A stretch of 64,000 nt of DNA, taken from contig NZ_SMRO01000002.1 of the NCBI RefSeq assembly GCF_004359985.1, positions 744,001 through 808,000 on the forward strand. The letters run 5' to 3'. A model generated the notes under the pieces. That model made no database searches. It saw only the letters and a program-made list of their open reading frames with translations, and was not told the DNA's origin. Origin of the DNA: Paraburkholderia flava. Lineage in GTDB: Bacteria > Pseudomonadota > Gammaproteobacteria > Burkholderiales > Burkholderiaceae. The translations under genes were made by a program, and so were the position numbers. Below, piece after piece: positions 7,974 to 13,749 of this stretch; the first letter of the stretch is position 1, and each line of letters starts with the position of its first letter.

Positions 7974-8801
7974 TCACCCAACCGCCAGGTCGAGTAGCTT
8001 GAGTGTCGCGGCGGCCCTGCTCGCCAATCCGACACCATGCAACGGGTTCGTATTCGACTCCCTAAGATTTATCCGGATGAGCCGTTGGCGCGCGTTTCTC
8101 TCACTGAAGCGTCGCACCGTGGGCAATGATTTCCCTGCACCCAGTTCCACGACGACCGGCTTCGATACCGATGACATCCAGGCTGCCAGCCGCCCCCGTT
8201 GCTTTTCATAGGGCACGTCAACCCACCCGTAGTCTCCGAACATCAAAATATTTGGCCGCGCAAGCGCACCGCACCGGGGACAACGAGGCATAGGGCTTTC
8301 CAGCTCAGATGTCGTCTCATTTACCGACGGAAGAAATTCGGTGGCCGGCCATGTATCGCTTGTGCAAACATCTAGGCATTGAAGTGTATGAATCGACCCA
8401 TGGCATTCGTGGACTAGGTCTTCCGAGAACCCGGCTTTTTGAAATTGTCCGTCGACGTTGCTCGTGAACACGAAGGCGCCATGACTCATGCGGTCTGACC
8501 ACCGGCGCAAAATCGCGAAGCCTTGGTGCGGGACTGTCTCACGGTAGAGCCTCAACCGGTGTCCGTAGAAGCCCCACGCAAGCTCGGGATGCTCCGCAAA
8601 CCGCGCAGGGTTTGCCATGTCTTCGAACGATAGGCCGTGGTGCCGAAGCGCGGGATAGGCGCGCCAGAAGCCTTCCCCGCCACGAAAGTCAGGAAGGCCC
8701 GAATCGACCCCCATGCCGGCGCCGGCGGTGATGAGCAGACCATCTGCTTCGCGCAGCCAACTAGCAGCTTTCTCCAGCGTCTCAACTTGTGAATCGGACA
8801 C
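7974..8801 (-). CDS. Sir2-family NAD+-dependent enzyme
   Basis: This sirtuin-fold protein of 275 residues hydrolyses NAD+, either to remove acyl groups, to ADP-ribosylate, or as a free NADase. The NAD site GAGMGVDSGLPDFRG (residues 27-41), TSNVDGQFQKAG (Asn115, Asp117) and the catalytic His in CHGSIH (His134) are all intact. Four cysteines (142, 146, 174, 177) form the zinc site, and ARPNILMFGD follows. The QFQKAG variant differs from the LHxRAG of housekeeping CobB and recalls the SirTM-like branch, but that branch has Gln instead of His. The gene begins 23 bases after an excisionase-type HTH gene (8825-9070), apparently its operon partner. The substrate cannot be read from the sequence. Confidence 0.88.
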   Translation of the reverse strand: MSDSQVETLEKAASWLREADGLLITAGAGMGVDSGLPDFRGGEGFWRAYPALRHHGLSFEDMANPARFAEHPELAWGFYGHRLRLYRETVPHQGFAILRRWSDRMSHGAFVFTSNVDGQFQKAGFSEDLVHECHGSIHTLQCLDVCTSDTWPATEFLPSVNETTSELESPMPRCPRCGALARPNILMFGDYGWVDVPYEKQRGRLAAWMSSVSKPVVVELGAGKSLPTVRRFSERNARQRLIRINLRESNTNPLHGVGLASRAAATLKLLDLAVG

Positions 8802-8824
8802 CGCTGCTCTCCATTAGATGCGAC

Positions 8825-9070
8825 TCATTCGTCGTCAGGTGTTGAAGCTTGGTACGCTTTTACCGCAGCGTGCTGGTCGGCCTGATAGTCCAACACTGAC
8901 GCCTTCATCACGAATTGGTTGTTCCCCGTTTTGTGATGAAGCTTGAGTTTTCCTTGCTCGAGCAGCTTTACCACATGTGGGCGAGAAACGAATAGCAGCT
9001 TTGCCACGTCAGCGGTAGACATGAAATCGTCAGTTTCGGATTGCGGTGAAATTTTCACGTTCGTCGACAT
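8825..9070 (-). CDS. Excisionase/antitoxin-type HTH protein, copy 1
   Basis: This small protein of 81 residues has a MerR/Xis-like winged helix (FMSTADVAKLLFVSRPHVVK, then a KLKLHHKTGNNQFV wing). Close relatives are short DNA-binding proteins found as antitoxins or autoregulators beside PIN or other toxins. The acidic N-terminus and the YQASTPDDE tail are non-conserved parts. It is followed after 23 bases by the Sir2 gene. A second copy at 10496-10741 is about three-quarters identical in protein. The two genes share a 17-base identical block over the start codon (9065-9081) and a 31-base identical run inside (8938-8968). A GAGGG ribosome site precedes the start. Confidence 0.85.
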   Translation of the reverse strand: MSTNVKISPQSETDDFMSTADVAKLLFVSRPHVVKLLEQGKLKLHHKTGNNQFVMKASVLDYQADQHAAVKAYQASTPDDE

Positions 9071-9354
9071 TGTGGCTCACCCTCTTTCAAAACAACCATG
9101 CCCACCCGCATGAGTTCAACGGAGCTAGCACCTAATGAAAGTGGCTGGCATACCACCGTGCCCGAAGCGAAACGTCCCCGCCGGCTAGCGGGCAGGTTCG
9201 ACGTGGTTTGATGTTGCGGGCCGTCCTAAAACGCGCAACGTCAGGTCGAACAGTGGTGTGCGCGCGTGAGCTTCTGTTGATAGGTCGTCGCAAACGCGAA
9301 GCGTGCTGCCTCGCTAACATCATCTCAATGACGCTGTCGCCGGTTCTCTACGGG
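9071..9354. other. Gap without a supported gene
   Basis: This holds the leader of HTH copy 1 (9071-9100, similar to the leader of copy 2). After that I see no coding frame with a start, ribosome site or recognisable product. A weak CCCGC/GCGGG hairpin lies near 9177-9194. The promoter for the HTH1-Sir2 unit must be here. Confidence 0.5.
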
Positions 9355-9822
9355 CTATGCACGTAGATACCACTCGCCTAGGCCGTAAATTCTCTTCAAG
9401 GTGTCGATGTCACGCTTGTACCCGAGCTCGTCGACAAAGCCCAGCGACCGTAACACTTCACGTACGTGCAAGAGGTCTTGTTTGTCTGTCCAATCTTGCG
9501 TGTACACGCAAATGACGTGACCATCACGACCCATGCTGCGCAGAGCCGTCGATACCTTCGCAAACAATAGGTTGTCGCCCTCAACGGTGCATTTGACTTT
9601 CGCCCATGCCTGGTCGACATCGGATGAAGGCGCGAAAATGCACCACTTGCCTGTTGTAGGTCCCGAGCGGATGATGCCGCAGCTAGGGGATTTCCTCATC
9701 TGCCAGCTCCGACTGAAGTCTTCCGAGGGGCGCTCGGACCTACTCAATAGCAGCTCTTCAAGACGCGATTGTTCGTTCATTTCAAGTCGGTTGCGAAGAA
9801 TGTCTTGGGTCTCGCTGAGCAC
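9355..9822 (-). CDS. Bles03/DUF1917-like protein paired with KptA
   Basis: This protein of up to 155 residues matches my memory of the Bles03 family (DUF1917, annotated in bacteria as putative phosphothreonine lyase domain). The signatures are TGKWCIFAPSSDVDQAWAKV, then LLFAKVST, HVICVYTQDWTDKQDLLHV and GYKRDIDTLKRIYGLG. The biochemical role is unproven; as I recall, the human relative has an eIF4E-like fold, which would suit binding of capped or modified RNA ends. A GTG start at 9822 lies 9 bases after the kptA stop, suggesting coupled translation; an ATG at 9780 would remove 14 residues. Pairing with an RNA 2'-phosphotransferase suggests a shared RNA or nucleotide task. Confidence 0.7.
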   Translation of the reverse strand: MLSETQDILRNRLEMNEQSRLEELLLSRSERPSEDFSRSWQMRKSPSCGIIRSGPTTGKWCIFAPSSDVDQAWAKVKCTVEGDNLLFAKVSTALRSMGRDGHVICVYTQDWTDKQDLLHVREVLRSLGFVDELGYKRDIDTLKRIYGLGEWYLRA

Positions 9823-9831
9823 ACGCTGTCA

Positions 9832-10452
9832 TCACTTCTGCCCGCGCTCATCGTGTTTTAATTGAGACAGATATATAGGCGGGACTACCGCGGTAAGCCA
9901 AACGCCGTTGTCCGAGCGAGAGAAAGTGTGCCCATCGACGTACATCTGCGAAGCGTCCACGACGAGAACCAATGGTGACCCGTGGCGAGCACCTACTCGT
10001 GTTGCTGTGTCGATGTCCGTGCTCAGATGGACGGCGTGCCTGGTTCGAGGTGTCAATCCTTCAACGGTGATACTCGCCCAGTTGCTCCACGCGGTGCCGT
10101 GATACAGAATGGCCGGGGGCTCTATCGCGGCATAGCCTAGGTTCACCTCTATCGAGTGACCTTGCGCCGCGCGTATTCGCTCGCCGTCTGCAGATTGTGA
10201 GAAGCGCTGTTTGTCGCTCGTCGCGACGACCGCCAGAATGACGTCTCTCGTAACTGCTGGCATCGTTCTCAACCGCTTTGACGCACCCGCAGTACGCGCA
10301 GCGCGTTCGATTGCCCGCATCAGTTCGTCGACAGATACCCAGCCCTGACTGTCGAGCCGGATGCCAACCATCTCGGGTTCATGTCGCAAAATCTTCGAAA
10401 GAAGTCTGCTAACCGCGACCAAGTCAGTGGGGAGATGCTTATCGGCTTTCAT
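9832..10452 (-). CDS. kptA: RNA 2'-phosphotransferase, Tpt1/KptA family
   Basis: Tpt1/KptA removes an internal RNA 2'-phosphate using NAD+, via an ADP-ribosylated RNA intermediate; bacterial members can also ADP-ribosylate nucleic-acid ends. All family signatures are present in about 206 residues: LSKILRHEP (Arg23, His24), GWVSVDEL, KQRF (Arg83), IRAAQGHS (97-100), YHGT (117-120), RHAVHLS (138-144), VLVVDA and NGVWLTAVVPPIYL. The enzyme therefore looks intact. The start is the ATG at 10452 or a GTG two codons earlier; neither has a strong ribosome site. It lies 43 bases after HTH copy 2 and is followed by the Bles03-like gene, giving an HTH-KptA-Bles03 unit. Bacteria have no tRNA splicing that leaves 2'-phosphates, so the natural substrate is open. 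Confidence 0.93.
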   Translation of the reverse strand: MKADKHLPTDLVAVSRLLSKILRHEPEMVGIRLDSQGWVSVDELMRAIERAARTAGASKRLRTMPAVTRDVILAVVATSDKQRFSQSADGERIRAAQGHSIEVNLGYAAIEPPAILYHGTAWSNWASITVEGLTPRTRHAVHLSTDIDTATRVGARHGSPLVLVVDASQMYVDGHTFSRSDNGVWLTAVVPPIYLSQLKHDERGQK

Positions 10453-10495
10453 GTCCACTTAGATATGTGTCCGCGCACAACGGGGCGCATTTCGC

Positions 10496-10741
10496 TCATT
10501 CATCGCCCGCTGTTGAAGCTTGGTAGGCTCTTACCGCAGCACGCTGGTCGGCCTGATAGGCCAGTACTGACGCCTTTTCCACGAATCGGTGGTTGCCCGC
10601 TATGTGGTGAAGCTTGAGTTTTCCTTGCTCGAGCAGCTTCAGAACGTGTGGACGGGAAACGAATAACAGTTTCGCCGCGTCGGCGATAGACATGAAATCG
10701 CCAGCTTCGGATGGTGGGGAAATCTTTACGTTCTTCGACAT
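10496..10741 (-). CDS. Excisionase/antitoxin-type HTH protein, copy 2
   Basis: This paralogue of the 8825-9070 gene has the same 81-residue length and layout (acidic N-terminus, FMSIADAAKLLFVSRPHVLK helices, HHIAGNHRFV wing, YQASTAGDE tail). A 31-base stretch (10609-10639) is identical to 8938-8968, and the start region (10736-10752) is identical to 9065-9081, so the duplication includes the leader. A strong GAGGAGG site precedes the ATG. It heads the kptA unit just as copy 1 heads the Sir2 gene. It probably represses its own operon and may neutralise the downstream enzyme; both roles are inferred. Confidence 0.85.
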   Translation of the reverse strand: MSKNVKISPPSEAGDFMSIADAAKLLFVSRPHVLKLLEQGKLKLHHIAGNHRFVEKASVLAYQADQRAAVRAYQASTAGDE

Positions 10742-10828
10742 TGTGGCTCACCTCCTCGCAAAATAACCATCCCTACCGCGCCTTGTTTCAACGATGCAAG
10801 CTCTCAACCGCTTAGCGTTGCGTTGGCT

Positions 10829-11029
10829 TTAATTCCTTTTCTGTCGCGTGGCGCGCAACTGTGCCAGCTCATCGCTGAGCGCGTCCATTTGCGCTTGCAT
10901 GCCAGCCGCTCGTTTGAGTAGCTGCCCAACTGCATACCAATAGGCATATCCCAGGTCCCCGTCCGCCAAGCCCAATTCGTGGAACTTGCGAAGTGCAAGC
11001 TCAAGGTCAATATCGGTACCCGAGTTCAT
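10829..11029 (-). CDS. Small coiled-coil-like protein of unknown function
   Basis: This 66-residue protein begins at an ATG preceded by GAGGGAA. It is acidic at the front (TDIDLELALRKFHELGLADG) and ends in a heptad-like helix (LLKRAAGMQAQMDALSDELAQLRATR), so a small coiled-coil or adaptor is likely. The open frame runs further upstream to 11323, but those residues are Arg/Cys-rich and implausible. I do not recognise the family. It is transcribed in the same direction as the HTH/kptA unit and could be cotranscribed with it. Confidence 0.55.
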   Translation of the reverse strand: MNSGTDIDLELALRKFHELGLADGDLGYAYWYAVGQLLKRAAGMQAQMDALSDELAQLRATRQKRN

Positions 11030-11241
11030 GTCATTTCCCTCTTTTGATGCGCGGCGGTCGTTTCGCGGTAGCCTTGCTACCCGAACAAAATCCTCTCGTT
11101 CACGTATCTCTTTTTGATGCGCAGCATGACCACGCTGAGTACGAACCCGAATGCCGGCACGACCTAAAGTGCAGGACCATTGAAGGCGAAGGTCAGCAGT
11201 TCTTTCATGACAGGCAGACGTAAGAACCTGGGGTCTCGTGT

Positions 11242-11928
11242 TTACGGGAACAGTCGCGCATATTGTTCCGCAAGGGTCGCGGCTTCCTTCAGCACTGGCT
11301 CGACATCTTCGGTTGATAACCATTGGAGTGGCGTAGCACCTTCCAGCGCCTCAGCCGGGGCCGTGAAGAAGTCGAACTTGGTCCATGAGTCAATTTTTCC
11401 CAGACGACGTATGACTTTTCTGAAGTCATCACGGAAAATCATGGGCGTTAGGAAGAACGCTGGATAGTAAGCTTCCGGTCCAAAGTAAAGGCGGAAAATC
11501 CGCCCGGAATCGACAAGTTTATCGAGCTTCTTTTCTGTGATGCCGGCGGCGTTGCAAAAATCGTGGGTTCGAAGCACTTTGCCTTGAAGCACAAGCGGGT
11601 AGCGCTCCGCGTTCGCTTTATTAGTCCCGGGTAAAGGCTCATGTTCGAGTGTCCCCTTCGAAGCACGTTTGACGCGCTTTCGAAGATTCTCTTCTTCCTC
11701 TCGGAGCGCAGGTAGGTCAATTCCGTATACCTCGGCTATGCCCATCGCTTCACAGAGATGATTCTTGAACATGCGGCCAAGCGCTGCATCAGGGATTTGC
11801 AGCAGCGTTTCAGTGGCTTTGGGGTCGCATAGAATGGCTGCGACGACGGCGCGACGTAGGATATGTTGTATCCACTCATCGTCAATCGATGTGTCTTTCT
11901 TTGTCACACGCGTAGCCTGCGGTGGCAT
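11242..11928 (-). CDS. MbcA/ParS/Xre-like antitoxin-domain protein (tentative)
   Basis: This protein of about 228 residues has a charged N-terminus and a helical middle (residues 30-90). Its C-terminal half resembles partners of RES-domain toxins: a weak HTH (LRTHDFCNAAGITEKKLDKL, then GRIFRLYFGPEAYYPAFFL) followed by FDFFTAPAEALEGATPLQWL and a final alpha helix, as in the toxin-binding domain. RES toxins destroy NAD+. No RES gene lies next to it, so it may be an orphan or have another partner. The start at 11928 follows AAAGGA with 6-base spacing; the longer frame to 12036 lacks such a site. Similarity is judged by eye from motifs only. Confidence 0.6.
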   Translation of the reverse strand: MPPQATRVTKKDTSIDDEWIQHILRRAVVAAILCDPKATETLLQIPDAALGRMFKNHLCEAMGIAEVYGIDLPALREEEENLRKRVKRASKGTLEHEPLPGTNKANAERYPLVLQGKVLRTHDFCNAAGITEKKLDKLVDSGRIFRLYFGPEAYYPAFFLTPMIFRDDFRKVIRRLGKIDSWTKFDFFTAPAEALEGATPLQWLSTEDVEPVLKEAATLAEQYARLFP

Positions 11929-12045
11929 GGTCATTCCTTTACTTAAGCAAGGCCACGTCGTGTCGGCGCAGAGTTGAATCGCTGTGGCGTGTCTGCTCCG
12001 GCGCTTCTTATGAGCTGCGCCGCACATGCGACCCACATACGAACA

Positions 12046-12387
12046 CTAAGCATCGTAAGCACCAACAGATTTCGCTAGCATCAAATCTGTGACGTCTTTA
12101 ACGGCGCCACCCTGTCCGCGAGTGATGGTGTGAAACCAGGTGTCCCAGGTGTCGATAACATCCCAAAAGTTTCCAGGCTCCCCGAGGAGTCGGTAGGTAA
12201 GGCCATCGCTCGACTGGACGTGCATCGTTTTAGGGTGGAACGTTACAAGAGAAGAACTCACGCGCCCGTGGTCAACGGAGTCGTAGCCTACAAGACGCTT
12301 CAGACCGTCATCGGTCTCGAAGATTCTCCAGCGCGACAGAAACACGTCGGGCTCCGGGCTGACAACGGAAACATTCCAAATGGACAC
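12046..12387 (-). CDS. Unrecognised 113-residue protein
   Basis: This is a small soluble protein with a beta-rich look (WNVSVVSPEPDVFLSRWRIF, SSSLVTFHPKTMHVQSSDG, TYRLLGEPG) and a C-terminal helix. I chose the GTG at 12387 because GGAGG lies 5 bases upstream; the frame itself opens at a TTG at 12399. There is no signal peptide or membrane segment. The dense Trp and Asp residues and the YRLLG motif recall small immunity-type or regulatory proteins, but I cannot name a family. It is transcribed towards the ParS-like gene, 117 bases away. Confidence 0.55.
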   Translation of the reverse strand: MSIWNVSVVSPEPDVFLSRWRIFETDDGLKRLVGYDSVDHGRVSSSLVTFHPKTMHVQSSDGLTYRLLGEPGNFWDVIDTWDTWFHTITRGQGGAVKDVTDLMLAKSVGAYDA

Positions 12388-12664
12388 TGACGCCTCCAAA
12401 CAGTAAGAGCCTGACTCGATAAGACTTCAAGGGCGAACGTGCTTCTGCCGTCCCACGGCCACCTGCTTGCTCACCTTTTTCACGCTATACGCGGCACAAC
12501 CCTTCCCGCGCGGTCACGACACCTGCTGCTTCCCGGCAAGACGGCTTAGAGAGGCTCAAGTGCAATGCAGCCATGAAGTGTAGACGATGAGTTATGAATA
12601 ATAAACTATGTAGAATTATATGCTGTAGATATTTACTCTTCACTGCCTGATGCTCCTGCTTCAT

Positions 12665-13000
12665 ATGGCAGAGAACATCAGCGAGCGTCGCGACGAACTT
12701 CGTACGCGAATCTCAACCAACATAAAAATCTTTCGTGGCAAGCTTGGCATGTCCCAGGAAGTTCTGGCTGACCGTGCTGGCCTCCATCGGACGCACATAA
12801 GTCAGTTAGAACGTGGGACTTTGAATTTGGGATTGGATACGCTCATCGTTATAGCGGCCGCCCTCGGAGTCGAGGAGGTCGACCTCCTTGCAGTGCCGAC
12901 CGAAAGGCCCGAACCGCTGCGTACAGGTCCAAGAAGGCAGGTTTCAACGGAAGTCAGCCAAGCTCAAAAGACACCGGGCGACGGGCATGAGAAAGCTTGA
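12665..13000 (+). CDS. XRE-family HTH regulator
   Basis: This 111-residue DNA-binding protein has a clear XRE/Cro helix-turn-helix: NIKIFRGKLGMSQEVLADRA, HRTHISQLERGTLNLGLDTL, then IAAALGVEEVDLL. Such short proteins often control restriction-modification or accessory modules. The tail (RPEPLRTGPRRQVSTE...) is disordered. The start at 12665 (MAENIS) is preferred over the ATG five codons earlier. It is the only plus-strand gene in this part of the island and is preceded by a strongly AT-rich stretch (12590-12650) that probably holds its promoter. It lies 285 bases from the island end, where regulators of mobile regions are often found. Confidence 0.8.
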   Translation: MAENISERRDELRTRISTNIKIFRGKLGMSQEVLADRAGLHRTHISQLERGTLNLGLDTLIVIAAALGVEEVDLLAVPTERPEPLRTGPRRQVSTEVSQAQKTPGDGHEKA

Positions 13001-13083
13001 AAGATGAAGAAAGGCGGCAACGCTAAAGCTCAAGATTCAGAGACGCGAAACCGACGGTCCCCATCTAGCTATCGCATTTCCCC

Positions 13084-13158
13084 GTGTGCACAACTCTGCT
13101 GCCCACACCACAAGGGCGTGGACAGCCGCCCGTCGGGCGGTACCAGAGTTGCACACAC
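13084..13158. repeat. Nested inverted repeats near the island end
   Basis: GTGTGCACAACTCTG (13084-13098) pairs with 13144-13158 at 13 of 15 positions. Between them sits a perfect 7+1+7 palindrome, CCGCCCGTCGGGCGG (13126-13140). GCCGGC-TTT-GCCGGC follows at about 13171-13186. The whole could fold as a large stem-loop. Position about 130 bases from the junction suggests a recombination or end structure, or a terminator for the XRE gene; no T-tract supports the latter. Confidence 0.5.
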
Positions 13159-13285
13159 TCGACGCCTGACGCGCCGGCTTTGCCGGCTTGCCCAAATGTA
13201 AAAAAGAACAACGGAAGTCACAAGCAGCGTCATCGCGGGCAGAGGCCCGTAATTTTTCGAGTCGAATTGGTCGAAGTCACAAAGT

Positions 13286-13681
13286 CACCTGCTTTATCAG
13301 TTCCTGCCGAACGCGGCGCGTCGCGAGATTTCGCTGTGCCTGTATATCCGCAGCAACGACGTCGGCCTCGGCACGCCGTTCAATCTGACCGAAGGCGCGG
13401 CGCTGCTGCATCTGGTCGGCCGCCTGACCGGTTATACGCCGCGCTGGTTCAGCTACTTCATCGGCGACGCGCACATCTACGAGAATCAGCTCGACATGCT
13501 GCAGCAGCAACTCACACGCGAGCCGTACGAAAGCCCGCGTCTCGCGATCGCTGACCGCGTGCCCGACTATGCGCAGACCGGCGTGTACGAACCCGAATGG
13601 CTGGAGAAGATCGAGCCGTCCGATTTCTCGCTCGTCGGTTACCGGCATCATGAACCGCTGACTGCGCCGATGGCCGTCTGA
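13286..13681 (+). pseudogene. thyA: 3' fragment of thymidylate synthase gene
   Basis: This is the last 131 codons of a thymidylate synthase. The translation from [20 protein letters not shown] through [12 protein letters not shown] (the dUMP-binding region), [12 protein letters not shown] and the C-terminal APMAV stop is plainly ThyA. The fragment begins at the His of the active-site Pro-Cys-His motif; the catalytic cysteine and all upstream sequence are replaced by unrelated, less GC-rich DNA. The frame is otherwise undamaged, so the truncation is recent. It cannot be functional alone. An intact thyA, or the 5' part with a substituted end, should exist elsewhere, most likely at the far end of the island. 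Confidence 0.92.
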
Positions 13682-13706
13682 TCCGGCACACGCTGTACAC
13701 AAAAAA

Positions 13707-13730
13707 GCCCGCACGGATGCGGGCTTTTTT
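13707..13730. terminator. Terminator of thyA
   Basis: GCCCGCA (13707-13713) pairs with TGCGGGC (13718-13724), followed by six T and preceded by six A. It can serve both the thyA fragment and the converging DUF6600 gene. Confidence 0.9.
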
Positions 13731-13749
13731 CATGTGCTCAACCGCAGCA

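Noticed and set aside
13004..13201. 65-residue frame after the XRE gene
   Set aside because: It lies over inverted repeats, has no recognisable domain and is rich in Arg, Cys and Pro. It is more likely non-coding DNA at the island end.
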